64,000 nucleotides of DNA from positions 124,001-188,000 of the forward strand of contig NZ_SOZE01000008.1 in assembly GCF_004519315.1 (NCBI RefSeq). Direction: 5' to 3'. The position numbers were made by a program, and so were the translations under genes. Numbering within the stretch: position 1 is the stretch's first letter; every line of letters starts with the position of its first letter. The notes under the pieces were generated by a model. The model did not search any database, was not told the origin of the DNA, and saw nothing but the letters and a program-made list of their open reading frames with translations. Source of the DNA: Mucilaginibacter psychrotolerans. Lineage in GTDB: Bacteria; Bacteroidota; Bacteroidia; Sphingobacteriales; Sphingobacteriaceae. Below are positions 24,876-33,214 of this stretch, piece after piece.

Positions 24876-25682
24876 CGTGTATTTCAGCTTGCCCAAAACT
24901 ATCAGGGTGGCCTTAGTGTTAGGTTTTGCTTCGTAAAGCTTTAGGGTATTGTCTTCGAAAACATAATGATAAACCGCGCTTTTGCTGCTGAACTCATCGA
25001 AGGTGATGAGGTCCATATTCTTAAGCGGGCCGGGTTTAAGGTCGTTCTCGATAAAATATTTCCGGAATCCCGCCAGGCCGGTCACCGTGCCGTCGGGTGT
25101 AAAAATAACTTTGCTGGTTTTTCCCGTTACGCCCTTAACGGCATAACTGCCCGCTATAAGGGCTTTATTAATGACGTAATTGATGCCGTCGCTAACGTTT
25201 TTGTTAGCGTCAACATTAGCTATTTTATGGTATGGCGTAGTAAATAATTGCTTGTTGTAAACCTGATAAAGCAGCAATGCTGTATCGCCATTGGCAACGG
25301 AATAGCCCAGCTCATCGTCACCAAATTGTAGCGTGCCGGGCCTTTTGCCGTGTTTTAACCTAATCGCTACGCTGCCGGGGTTTTGGTTATCCCAACCTAC
25401 GGTTACCATCAGGCTATCACCCGTTATTGTCGCGGTATCTATCTGCATGCCGGTTATTCCAGCTACCAAATCTACCGATGCTAATACAGATTTGGTTCTC
25501 CTTATCTTTTCTATATAATCGCTTTTTACCCAAACGCCCTGGTAAACAGGCAAAAGATTTGTTCTTTGTTTAGCAGGTTTTGGTTTAGCAGCGGTAAGGG
25601 TATCGGTGTGTTTTTTTGTGGGGTTGCTTGTGCAGGATAAGAGAACAATGATGGGGGCAAGCAAAAAAAATAGCTTCTTCAT
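24861..25682 (-). CDS. Lipoprotein of unknown function, paralogue A
   Basis: A 273-residue protein from the ATG at 25682; an earlier in-frame start adds ten residues before the signal. The leader MKKLFFLLAPIIVLLSC is a lipoprotein signal with the acylated Cys at 17. After a Thr/Lys-rich linker come segments shared with the gene at 26888: YQGVWVKSDYIEKI, LVAGITGMQI and KGLIAGSYAVKGVTGK. These suggest a lipocalin-like or META-like beta fold. A dehydrogenase gene lies between the two paralogues on the other strand. Confidence 0.75.
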   Translation of the reverse strand: MKKLFFLLAPIIVLLSCTSNPTKKHTDTLTAAKPKPAKQRTNLLPVYQGVWVKSDYIEKIRRTKSVLASVDLVAGITGMQIDTATITGDSLMVTVGWDNQNPGSVAIRLKHGKRPGTLQFGDDELGYSVANGDTALLLYQVYNKQLFTTPYHKIANVDANKNVSDGINYVINKALIAGSYAVKGVTGKTSKVIFTPDGTVTGLAGFRKYFIENDLKPGPLKNMDLITFDEFSSKSAVYHYVFEDNTLKLYEAKPNTKATLIVLGKLKYTLTRQ

Positions 25683-25745
25683 TTCGGGGTTTTTCTCGTC
25701 ACTAAAATACATAATAATATGGGCCGATAATCAGATATTTGTTTT

Positions 25746-26597
25746 ATGGATAAAAGCAGGATAGGATGGATAGGCTTGGGGCTGATGGGTACGCCCATGG
25801 CTCAGCAATTGATAAAAGCAGGTTACCCTGTTACCGTTTATAACCGCAATAAAGATAAGGAAGCCACCTTGAAAGCGGAGGGTGCGGGGACCGCCCCAAC
25901 ACCAGCCGAATTGATCGCTCAATCAGCTATTATCATCATTATGGTAACGGATGATAAGGCCATCAAGGATATTTTCCACGGCGATAAAGGTCTGCTGGAT
26001 GCAGGAGCTACGGGTAAGGTCATCATTAATATGAGCACCGTATCGCCGGCCATCAGCAGGGAAATTGCAGGGCTTTGCGCTGCGCAGGGTAATGCCTACT
26101 TAGATGCGCCGGTATCAGGCAGTGTAAAACAAGCCGAGACCGCCCAACTGGTTATTATGGCTGGTGGCGATGCCGCCACGTTTGAGCAAGTAAAACCCGT
26201 ATTAGAGGTTTTGGGCAAGAGCGCTACCCTTATTGGCGATGTAGGCGCGGGGAACGTGGCTAAACTGGCTATCAATACCCTGCTCGCCATACATGCGCAG
26301 GGCCTGGCCGAAGCCGTAGTTCTGTCCAAGCAAAACGGCATCGCTCCAGAAACCTTATTGAATCTGCTGAATAACGGCGCGCTGGCCAACCCTTTCATGA
26401 AAATAAAAGGCGATGCCATTATTAACGATAACTACAAGGCGGCATTCTCGCTCAATAACATCGTTAAGGACCTTAAGCTGGCTCAAGACATCGGATTGTC
26501 GTCGCCACTGGGCGAGGCTGCGTTAAAAACTTACGAGGCAGCACAGGCAGCATTTGGTGAGCAGGATTTGATTGCGGTGATAAAACAGATCGAATAG
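25746..26597 (+). CDS. NAD(P)-dependent beta-hydroxyacid dehydrogenase (3-hydroxyisobutyrate dehydrogenase family)
   Basis: A 283-residue protein. The N-terminal Rossmann fold has IGWIGLGLMGTPMA (GxGxxG). The substrate-binding signature DAPVSGSVKQAE is near residue 120, and the catalytic Lys lies in NVAKLAINTLLAIHAQGLAE near 172. These mark the 3-hydroxyisobutyrate/glyoxylate-succinic semialdehyde reductase family, which interconverts beta-hydroxy acids and semialdehydes. The substrate is not determined. It lies alone on its strand between the two paralogous lipoprotein genes. Confidence 0.88.
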   Translation: MDKSRIGWIGLGLMGTPMAQQLIKAGYPVTVYNRNKDKEATLKAEGAGTAPTPAELIAQSAIIIIMVTDDKAIKDIFHGDKGLLDAGATGKVIINMSTVSPAISREIAGLCAAQGNAYLDAPVSGSVKQAETAQLVIMAGGDAATFEQVKPVLEVLGKSATLIGDVGAGNVAKLAINTLLAIHAQGLAEAVVLSKQNGIAPETLLNLLNNGALANPFMKIKGDAIINDNYKAAFSLNNIVKDLKLAQDIGLSSPLGEAALKTYEAAQAAFGEQDLIAVIKQIE

Positions 26598-26725
26598 TTT
26601 AAATCAGGATTGACAGAATCTCAGGATTTACCGAATAAAAACATGCGGTGAAACACGAAGGGATTTATTTTTGAGATAAACAGGATTTAATTACAATGTT
26701 GCTTCGAAAATAAGTTCGATGGATT

Positions 26726-26881
26726 TTATCTCTGGAACTTATTTTTAATATGTTCCAAAGATGCGTATTTCATTTCCCCTCTTTCTTCCTCATCAAGCAT
26801 TTTGTCCATCATTAGCTTGTATTCGTCTGAAAGTTGGGGATAAGCATCGTGCTCAGGTGCCGACTTTTTGTTTCTATCCAT
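26726..26881 (-). CDS. Small protein, 51 residues, downstream of lipoprotein B
   Basis: ATG at 26881 reads MDRNKKSAPEHDAYPQLSDE onward and stops TAA at 26728-26726. The product is highly charged, with a predicted helix rich in Met, Glu and Lys (about 18-50: DEYKLMMDKMLDEEERGEMK). It starts 6 bases after the lipoprotein stop on the same strand, so the two are probably cotranscribed. The size and helical charge pattern resemble small antitoxins, but no toxin gene is adjacent; that reading is only a guess. The rest of the gap (26598-26725) holds CAGGATT-type repeat words. Confidence 0.6.
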   Translation of the reverse strand: MDRNKKSAPEHDAYPQLSDEYKLMMDKMLDEEERGEMKYASLEHIKNKFQR

Positions 26882-26887
26882 CTTTTC

Positions 26888-27715
26888 TTATTTCTGCTTT
26901 ACCAACGTGTATCTCAACTTATCCAAAACCAATAGTGTAGAATCTTCATTGGGCCGGGTATCGTAAAGTTTTAAGGTGTCGCCGATAAATTTAAAAGAAT
27001 ACGATGTGCTTGCTTTGTAATCGAAACTTATCTCATCCAAATTATCCATCACGTCGGAGTTGAGGTCGATATTAACATGATACTGTTTAAAAGCGAAAAA
27101 CCCCGACAAAGTACCATTAGTGCGAAAAATAACGGTTGACGTTGTGCCCGTAGTGTCTTTGAAGCTGTAGGAGCCGGCAATTAGCCCTTTATTTATCGTT
27201 TGGAATGTTCCTTGTGCAAAGCCTTCGGCTGATTTAATTGCTACTTTTCTATAACGGGTTGCAATGATGTTTTTATTATCATCCGGCCAGTATGTGGTTA
27301 AAATGGTATCGCCGTTTTGTATAGAATAACCAAGATCGCCCGGACCAAGTTGTATGGTGGATTTTTTTTTGCCCGGCTTAAATTTAAGTATGAGATCTCC
27401 TCCTTCATGATTGCTCCAGCCGCCTTCTGCAATAATGCTATCTCCAGCAATTTTACCGGTACTGATATTCATGGCTGTTAATCCGGTCGCTAAATCGGCA
27501 GCTGCCAAAGGCGATTTGGTAGCTATCACTTTATCCACATAATCGCTTTTTACCCAAACGCCTTGAATAATGGGCTTGAATTCTGCTATAAGTGCTTTAG
27601 TGCTGTGGGTTTTTGGTGCCGCTGTAACGGAGTCTTTTTCGGGCTGTGTTTTGTTGCTTTTGCATGCAAATAAAAACACAGGGAGCAGAAGCAGGTATAT
27701 TGATTTCTTCATCAT
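26888..27715 (-). CDS. Lipoprotein of unknown function, paralogue B
   Basis: A 275-residue protein with the lipoprotein leader MMKKSIYLLLLPVFLFAC, acyl Cys at 18. It is clearly paralogous to the 24861-25682 product: IQGVWVKSDYVDKV, LATGLTAMNI, KGLIAGSYSFKDTTG and a C-terminal LDKLRYTLVKQ. Both carry a GDTLKLYD-type strand near the end, which fits a beta-barrel or lipocalin-like fold. A 51-residue gene follows 6 bases downstream. Function unknown. Confidence 0.75.
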   Translation of the reverse strand: MMKKSIYLLLLPVFLFACKSNKTQPEKDSVTAAPKTHSTKALIAEFKPIIQGVWVKSDYVDKVIATKSPLAAADLATGLTAMNISTGKIAGDSIIAEGGWSNHEGGDLILKFKPGKKKSTIQLGPGDLGYSIQNGDTILTTYWPDDNKNIIATRYRKVAIKSAEGFAQGTFQTINKGLIAGSYSFKDTTGTTSTVIFRTNGTLSGFFAFKQYHVNIDLNSDVMDNLDEISFDYKASTSYSFKFIGDTLKLYDTRPNEDSTLLVLDKLRYTLVKQK

Positions 27716-27791
27716 GGTGCGGATAAGGCTGTGCTAAAGTTAAAAAAACAGCCATGAAATCCGCAAGCTTCCAGCAAATTAATTGGACATA

Positions 27792-28571
27792 CTACACCAA
27801 CACCAACCCGTCTTCCAAAGCCTTTTCATACGTATCCTCGTTGAATTTATAATATGTGGGCGAGCGGTGGCCGCCTATGCTGCGCTTTTCATCCAGTTTG
27901 GTGAGCAGGCCCAGGGCTATCAGCTTGTTGGGGAAATTAGTAGGGTTAAGCGTTTTGCCCGAGAGTACCTCGTAAAGCGTTTTGATTTCCTTAAGCGTAA
28001 ATTTGGGCTGAAGCAGGTTTTTGCCTATGGGGAAGTGGTAAAGGTCTATCCGCATGCGGGATAGCGCCTCAGTCACGATCTCTTCATGGTCGAAACCCAG
28101 CTCGGGCAGGGCATCAACCGGGAACCAGCGGCAAGCCTCCGAAAAAAAGTCGGCTTTTGGGCTGGCGTTTACAATATCGGTAATGGCGTAAAAACCTATA
28201 GTTACCGTTTCGCCGGCGAGCCAGCTGCTTTCATCTATCCTGAAACCGATTATTTGTTCGAAGGCTTCCTCGTCAAACACATCCAGCGTAGAGTTGCGGC
28301 CCACATCGCCAAAGGCTTTCACCTGTTTCAGGAACAATTTTTCCAGCCCGGTGCGCTCGGCCGTTATGCGCGATGCAGCATCATCCAAACTTTCGGTTTT
28401 CTTGATAAAGCCACCCGGCAGGTACCATTTGCGTATCAGCTTGTTTTTTACCAATAGTACTTTAAGCTCACCATTGTGGTAGCCGAAAATGGCACAATCG
28501 ATGCTGATATTAGGACGATACTCCAGGTACCCTTTCTCAAAAAAATCGCGTGCTTCCTGTAAGTTCTCCAT
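27792..28571 (-). CDS. NrtR-like transcriptional regulator (Nudix domain plus winged helix)
   Basis: A 259-residue protein. Residues about 20-150 form a Nudix fold, but the Nudix box is degenerate: GGFIKKTESL is followed by RITAERTGL instead of REUxEExGU, so two catalytic Glu are replaced. The C-terminal part (about 165-250) is a winged-helix segment with LKEIKTLYEVLSGK, NFPNKLIALGLL and GHRSPTYYKFN. This architecture is that of NrtR/AraR-type regulators, in which the Nudix fold senses a nucleotide-sugar or sugar ligand. A palindrome lies in the divergent intergenic region with the ThuA gene. Confidence 0.82.
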   Translation of the reverse strand: MENLQEARDFFEKGYLEYRPNISIDCAIFGYHNGELKVLLVKNKLIRKWYLPGGFIKKTESLDDAASRITAERTGLEKLFLKQVKAFGDVGRNSTLDVFDEEAFEQIIGFRIDESSWLAGETVTIGFYAITDIVNASPKADFFSEACRWFPVDALPELGFDHEEIVTEALSRMRIDLYHFPIGKNLLQPKFTLKEIKTLYEVLSGKTLNPTNFPNKLIALGLLTKLDEKRSIGGHRSPTYYKFNEDTYEKALEDGLVLV

Positions 28572-28635
28572 CGGTACAAAAATGCCAAAAAAATTATTTC
28601 TTAAATTTTAATAAATACAAATAAAATTCCCCTAC

Positions 28636-28664
28636 CTTCATTTATTAAAAATGAATAAATGAAG
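28636..28664. promoter_or_regulatory. Palindromic operator candidate between NrtR-like and ThuA genes
   Basis: CTTCATTTATT (28636-28646) and its exact complement AATAAATGAAG (28654-28664) are separated by 7 bases. It lies 65 bases upstream of the NrtR-like start and 89 bases upstream of the ThuA start, in a shared A/T-rich divergent region. No T run follows, so an operator is likelier than a terminator. Confidence 0.55.
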
Positions 28665-28752
28665 TTGCCAATTATAATTATTTTTAGATGATTAAATCGC
28701 TATTGCGATAAACCGGCCTTGCGCCCGGCTATTAAACCGATATGAGTAATAC

Positions 28753-29610
28753 ATGAAGAAAGCTTTAAAAATAGCGCTGCGGTCGGCTTTGGCCATCGTA
28801 ATCTTGGCGGTAGGTGCCATCATGCTGTTTGCCTACAAGGTAACCCATGGTTTCCCGGTATCTTACGAAACGGAGGTGCCGGTAATCACATTCCCAACGA
28901 ATCAGAAGGCAGCGCTGCTGTTTTCTAAATCTACTGGCTACCGTCACGGTGAGTCGATAGAAGCGGGCAAGAAAGCTTTTGACTCCCTTGCTAAAAAGAA
29001 CAACTGGTTTTTATACAGTACCGATGATGGCGGGGTGTTTAACGCTGCGCAGTTGGCCAAATTTGATATCGTTATCTTTAACAACTGCACAGGTCGGCTA
29101 TTGAATGATGAGCAGCAAAAAGCCTTGCAGGCTTATGTTAGCGGCGGCGGTAGCTGGCTGGGCATACATGGCGCGGGCGATAACTCGCACCAATGGCCCT
29201 GGTACGCAGAGAACCTGATAGGGGCAAGCTTCTCGCATCATCCGATAGAAAAACATTTGCAGCAGGCAACAGTTACGCTAAACCCGGTAACTGATAGTTT
29301 AGTAGTAAAGGGTTTGCCCAAAACCTGGCAGCATCCCGATGAATGGTACGTATTCTTTGATAACCCGCGCACGCACGGTGCACATGTTATTTACGCGATA
29401 GATGGCCAAAAGATAAATCCCAACGGTAATATACTGTTCGTAAAAGACAAAGACTTCGGCATGGGCAAAGACCATCCGGTGGCCTGGTACCGGGAGGTAG
29501 GTAAAGGCCGAGCGTATTATACATCTATAGGACACGATGCGAGCGCCTGGGCGCAACCGACTTTCCTAACGCTGCTGGAGAATGAACTAAAACGCAGCGG
29601 TACCAAATAA
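28753..29610 (+). CDS. ThuA domain protein
   Basis: A 285-residue protein with an N-terminal membrane anchor or signal (about 8-28). The ThuA/amidotransferase-like fold is marked by SKSTGYRHGESIEAGKKAF, FDIVIFNNCTGRLL, SGGGSWLGIHGAGD and GKGRAYYTSIGHD. ThuA was described with trehalose utilisation, and related domains act on sugars in the periplasm in many Bacteroidota. Divergent placement from an NrtR-like regulator suggests a sugar-linked regulated unit; that is inference. Confidence 0.85.
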   Translation: MKKALKIALRSALAIVILAVGAIMLFAYKVTHGFPVSYETEVPVITFPTNQKAALLFSKSTGYRHGESIEAGKKAFDSLAKKNNWFLYSTDDGGVFNAAQLAKFDIVIFNNCTGRLLNDEQQKALQAYVSGGGSWLGIHGAGDNSHQWPWYAENLIGASFSHHPIEKHLQQATVTLNPVTDSLVVKGLPKTWQHPDEWYVFFDNPRTHGAHVIYAIDGQKINPNGNILFVKDKDFGMGKDHPVAWYREVGKGRAYYTSIGHDASAWAQPTFLTLLENELKRSGTK

Positions 29611-29644
29611 GCACCAATTTTAAAACCATAATTAAAAAAAAAAC

Positions 29645-30022
29645 ATGAAAAAGTTCAACTTACTGCTGGCCGGTTTACTGACTTTCTTATTCATCTCGGT
29701 AAAAGCGCAGGCACAAACTACGCCCCCGGCTTATTTTGCAGGCAAATGGGATATTTTGATAAAAGGCACGCCCAATGGCGACGTACATATGTTTTTCACC
29801 ATAACCGAAAAAGACGGTGCCTTTACCGGCACCATGGAAAACCCCGAAACCAAGAAAGATGAGCCGGTAACCAAGGTGGATAAGAACGAAAAAGGCATAG
29901 CAATATTCTTTACCACCCAAGGCTACGATGTAAACATCACCCTGGAGAAAAAGGACGACGACCACGTTACCGGCAGTTTGCTGGGCATGTTTGAGTGCAC
30001 CGGCGAACGGGTGAAACAATAA
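29645..30022 (+). CDS. Small secreted beta-rich protein
   Basis: A 125-residue protein with a signal peptide (about 1-23, ending KAQAQ). The mature part has alternating short strands (GKWDILIKGT, VHMFFTITEKDGAFTGTM, DVNITLEKKDDDHVTGSL), typical of a lipocalin/META-like small barrel. It starts 34 bases after the ThuA stop, so the two are probably cotranscribed. A hairpin terminator follows. Function unknown. Confidence 0.75.
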   Translation: MKKFNLLLAGLLTFLFISVKAQAQTTPPAYFAGKWDILIKGTPNGDVHMFFTITEKDGAFTGTMENPETKKDEPVTKVDKNEKGIAIFFTTQGYDVNITLEKKDDDHVTGSLLGMFECTGERVKQ

Positions 30023-30050
30023 ACCAAAAGCTTTTACTTTAACTGATCTG

Positions 30051-30088
30051 ATAACCGTACGCGGCATTGCTGTGTGCGGTTATTTTTT
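30051..30088 (+). terminator. Intrinsic terminator after the ThuA operon
   Basis: AACCGTAC (30053-30060) pairs with GTGCGGTT (30074-30081) using one G-T pair, followed by ATTTTTT. Confidence 0.6.
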
Positions 30089-30167
30089 AATGCGCTGCCA
30101 ACAGTTTTTATGATAGCGTTTTATATAATTAATTTATCTTCGCGCACAAATTTACGATCGAATTTAC

Positions 30168-30728
30168 ATGGCAAAGGCATCTGAAGTTAAAGTAGGGAAT
30201 ATATTACGCTACAACGGCGAACTGGTAATTGTTACCGAGGTTTTACACCGCACACCCGGCAAAGGTGGCGCGTTTTATCTGGATAAGTTCCGCAATATTA
30301 AAACCGGCAGGGCGGTAGAAGCTCGCCTGGGTACCGACGAGCAGGTAGAGATATGCCGCGTAGAAACCAACGATTTTCAATACCTGTACGAGGAAGGCGA
30401 TTATATGGTTGTAATGGATAACACCACCTACGATCAGCATAGCATCCCAAAAACCCTGTTCGGCCCGGCGGTTAAATTCCTTAAAGAGGGTATGAATGTA
30501 ATTGTATCCTTCGAGAGCGAGGAGCCCATTATGGCAACTGCCCCTAACCACGTGGAGCTGGAAATAACTTACACAGAGCCTGCTGTTAAAGGCGATACCT
30601 CATCTGGCGCCATGAAAAACGCCACCACCGAGAACGGTGTGGAGATTAAAGTGCCTCTGTTTGTAAACCAGGGCGATAAAATAAAAGTAGATACCCGCAC
30701 CGGCGAATACGTTGAGCGTGTAAAATAG
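30168..30728 (+). CDS. efp: Elongation factor P
   Basis: A 186-residue protein with the three-domain EF-P layout. The N-terminal KOW-like domain holds HRTPGKGGAF with the tip Lys at 32, the site that is modified in some bacteria. The OB domain contains EEGDYMVVMDN. The C-terminal OB domain ends FVNQGDKIKVDTRTGEYVERV, the EF-P signature. EF-P rescues ribosomes stalled at polyproline. A near-consensus -7 box, TATCTTCG, lies at 30135-30142. A strong terminator follows the stop, so the gene is monocistronic. Confidence 0.97.
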   Translation: MAKASEVKVGNILRYNGELVIVTEVLHRTPGKGGAFYLDKFRNIKTGRAVEARLGTDEQVEICRVETNDFQYLYEEGDYMVVMDNTTYDQHSIPKTLFGPAVKFLKEGMNVIVSFESEEPIMATAPNHVELEITYTEPAVKGDTSSGAMKNATTENGVEIKVPLFVNQGDKIKVDTRTGEYVERVK

Positions 30729-30748
30729 CAAACTGTTGCAACGCATTT

Positions 30749-30788
30749 AAAACGGGTAGCCCGGCCATTGCGCCGGGCTACCCGTTTT
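30749..30788 (+). terminator. Strong intrinsic terminator after efp
   Basis: Perfect 17-base arms (30749-30765 and 30772-30788), AAAACGGGTAGCCCGGC and its complement, with a 6-base loop. The descending arm ends in TTTT. Confidence 0.88.
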
Positions 30789-30847
30789 GCTTTTATTTAA
30801 AAACTTTCACGCGGTACCTGCCGCGCTTATCTACGCTTTTTGATCTG

Positions 30848-31111
30848 CTACTTTAGTTTGATGTAAGCCTCTAAGGCAATTAAGGCCAGTACAATCGATA
30901 AGTGTACAATAAGCCATGTCTGCTGGTAAAAAGGCCTTTGTGGAAAAGGCTGCTTCAAATCAAAGGGGTCAAATATCAAACCAAGGCCTAAGAACACTGC
31001 GGCTTGTGAAAAATCGCGCAAAATTAAAAAGACTATCCCTATCAGGGTTGCTACAATATAACATGGGCGGTTGATATTGAAAGCACGTGAAGTTGTTTGA
31101 TCGGTTTCCAT
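30848..31111 (-). CDS. Small membrane protein, unknown function
   Basis: An 87-residue protein with three hydrophobic segments: about 17-31 (CYIVATLIGIVFLIL), about 36-47 (AAVFLGLGLIFD) and about 64-82 (WLIVHLSIVLALIALEAYI). A PFPQRPFYQQ loop lies between the last two. It lies 62 bases downstream of the sigma-operon membrane gene on the same strand, so it may belong to that transcript. No family is recognised. Confidence 0.6.
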   Translation of the reverse strand: METDQTTSRAFNINRPCYIVATLIGIVFLILRDFSQAAVFLGLGLIFDPFDLKQPFPQRPFYQQTWLIVHLSIVLALIALEAYIKLK

Positions 31112-31173
31112 TGTTGTAATAGTTTTTAAACAATTAGTATCGGTACGCTAATTAAAATTACGGGGTATATCAA

Positions 31174-31791
31174 TTATTTTTCTGTTTCCAATTCCTCAAT
31201 GTATTGCTGCAGGGCATTCAGGTGATTGCCAAAACTTATTTTAAACATCCACTTGGTAAGCAGGTGACACAGGGGTACCAGTATGGCAATTACCACTAAA
31301 AATATGATCCAAATCAGCGGTTTGTTCATAAAAAGTGCCACCGACTTGCCAGATCCTACAGCGCCGCCAAGCATAAAGCCACCGGCTGCACTTATAGGGT
31401 AAACAAACAATGCCACCCGCGACTGCTGTTTCATCCAGGAAACGATGGATGAATGCTGGTGTTTCAATTCTTGCAGCAGAGAGCTGTCGGCTAAAATGCC
31501 GGTGTGCATCTTTCGGTACTTGATAAAAGCAGTAATTAATGCCCATAATGAAAAGACAAGCACTAATCCCAGGCAGAGCCTAACCTCTATATAATTAAAG
31601 CGGATAAGTACGATTACATATAGGCAGCAAATCAACACTCCCCATATCATATTAATAAGGAGGTTTTGTTTTATTTTCACAAGCGGGTTTTGAGATCGTA
31701 TTTTGGGAATGCGGGATTCATCGATCATAGACGACAGGTCTTGATCGATATTGCTTTCCAGTTGTTTCCAGTTTCTATTGTCGGCGTTCAT
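31174..31791 (-). CDS. Membrane protein encoded with an ECF sigma factor
   Basis: A 205-residue protein. An N-terminal soluble part of about 40 residues is followed by four hydrophobic segments (about 45-65, 72-92, 125-145, 160-180) and a charged C-terminal helix ending IEELETEK. Its start overlaps the sigma factor's stop by 4 bases, the place usually held by an anti-sigma factor. No zinc-finger (ZAS) motif is visible, so an anti-sigma role is only suggested by position. Confidence 0.65.
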   Translation of the reverse strand: MNADNRNWKQLESNIDQDLSSMIDESRIPKIRSQNPLVKIKQNLLINMIWGVLICCLYVIVLIRFNYIEVRLCLGLVLVFSLWALITAFIKYRKMHTGILADSSLLQELKHQHSSIVSWMKQQSRVALFVYPISAAGGFMLGGAVGSGKSVALFMNKPLIWIIFLVVIAILVPLCHLLTKWMFKISFGNHLNALQQYIEELETEK

Positions 31792-32270
31792 AGTTGTTTC
31801 TTTAATAATTTAGATAACTGTTCTTTACTGCGGTAAAGTTTTACTGCTACCAGGTTGCTGCTAATACCCATTATCCCTGCAATCTCGGCGTTATCATAGC
31901 CATCCAGGTGTAAGGATACAATTGCGCGGTCTATTTCTTTTAATGATCTTATTGCTTGTCGTAATTGCATCGCATCATCATTTGGTGCGGCATTTCCATC
32001 GGCAATCCGGGCAAATTCGTCTAATGATTCTTTGTATTCTACCCGCATTGCTTTACGTTTTTGCGCAAATATGGTATTGAGGCAAATACGGTAAAGCCAA
32101 GTGCTGAATTTAGCTTCGCCCCTATAAGAGGGCCAGCCTTTCCAGGTATTCAGTAATATCTCCTGGTACAGGTCTTTTTTCTCTTCGGCATCTGCTGCGT
32201 AAATGCCCACCAGTTTATAAATGATACCCTGGTTTTGCTTTATTTGTTGTAAAAACTCTTTTTCGCTCAC
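31788..32270 (-). CDS. ECF-type RNA polymerase sigma factor
   Basis: A 160-residue protein. Region 2 is seen in EEKKDLYQEILLNTWKGWPS and KFSTWLYRICLNTIFAQKRK. Region 4 is AIVSLHLDGYDNAEIAGIMG followed by NLVAVKLYRSKEQL, the helix-turn-helix for the -35 element. It starts 2 bases after the TraB/GumN stop and overlaps the following membrane-protein gene by 4 bases, so the three form one minus-strand operon. Confidence 0.9.
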   Translation of the reverse strand: MSEKEFLQQIKQNQGIIYKLVGIYAADAEEKKDLYQEILLNTWKGWPSYRGEAKFSTWLYRICLNTIFAQKRKAMRVEYKESLDEFARIADGNAAPNDDAMQLRQAIRSLKEIDRAIVSLHLDGYDNAEIAGIMGISSNLVAVKLYRSKEQLSKLLKKQL

Positions 32271-32272
32271 GG

Positions 32273-33214
32273 TTAAAGTTTTAAAGGGGTAAGGGTAAAG
32301 CCTTTTGCACGCAGCAACGCTACTAATCCGTATTCGCCGGCCAGGTGTAAGGCACCTACCCCTATAAACTGCCTGTCCTTTCGCAGCAGGGCTGGCAAGC
32401 TATCCATCCATTTTAAATTTCTATCCTTTAACAAGTAATCTGCTTCGCCGGATAGGGTTAGGCTTTTTTGGTAAAGTGTATTCAACTGCGCCAGGTCGTT
32501 ATTTAGCCAACCGGCCATCATCTGGTCGCCTATGGCAATCATTTCGCTCTTATTCTTCAGAAAGTATTGTAATTCCTTAATCTGCTGATCTTCGCTGGTG
32601 TGGTTGAAAAGCATGTCCATTTGCCCTTCAATGGTTTCGAGTGGGGTTAAAGTTTTATGGTTGCTTTTGCCAAAATCGGTAAAATAAATATCCAAAGGCT
32701 GGCCGGTGTATTTGTCAAGCATTGCTTTGTTGTTTTTGATCAGGTACACCATTGATAGGGTTAGTGTGATGTTTGCAGGTTTAAATTGATCCAGCTGGGC
32801 CAGCCCTATGCCAAGGCTTTGCTTTAGCTCCGTTTCCAGGCTGTCTGTTAATGATTTATTCAGCATACCGGTTAGTGTCTTGCCCTTTAACATGCCCATT
32901 GTTTGTGCCAGCTGTATTTTAGAGGAGTCGAGCACTATTTCGGTAATAACGCCATGGCTTTTTTGCAAGGCCTTCTGTACGTTGGGCAAATTTTTCATAT
33001 AGCTGCTCTTAATAAGGTGGTAGGTGCCGAAAAGATAGGAGGTGTCTTTTGAACCTGGCCTTGTTACCGCATAAAAAACACCCGGTTTGCTGGTGTTGCC
33101 TGCTGACTGTGCATGAACAAATGGAATGCTATTTATCAGGAAAAATAATGCAATAATGGCTTTTACAATTTTGCTGTATGGCGTTGCAAAACGCAGTTTG
33201 GTTTTTGGTGTCAT
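32273..33214 (-). CDS. TraB/GumN family protein
   Basis: A 313-residue protein with a signal peptide (about 17-36, ending FVHAQ). The TraB/GumN fold is marked by SYLFGTYHLIKSSY (GTxH), EIVLDSS, and near the C-terminus RQFIGVGALHLAGEYGLVALL (GxxHL plus GL..LL). The family is related to tiki-type metalloproteases and its GxxH motifs are thought to bind metal. It is the first gene of the operon with an ECF sigma factor and a membrane protein, which suggests an envelope role. Confidence 0.85.
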   Translation of the reverse strand: MTPKTKLRFATPYSKIVKAIIALFFLINSIPFVHAQSAGNTSKPGVFYAVTRPGSKDTSYLFGTYHLIKSSYMKNLPNVQKALQKSHGVITEIVLDSSKIQLAQTMGMLKGKTLTGMLNKSLTDSLETELKQSLGIGLAQLDQFKPANITLTLSMVYLIKNNKAMLDKYTGQPLDIYFTDFGKSNHKTLTPLETIEGQMDMLFNHTSEDQQIKELQYFLKNKSEMIAIGDQMMAGWLNNDLAQLNTLYQKSLTLSGEADYLLKDRNLKWMDSLPALLRKDRQFIGVGALHLAGEYGLVALLRAKGFTLTPLKL

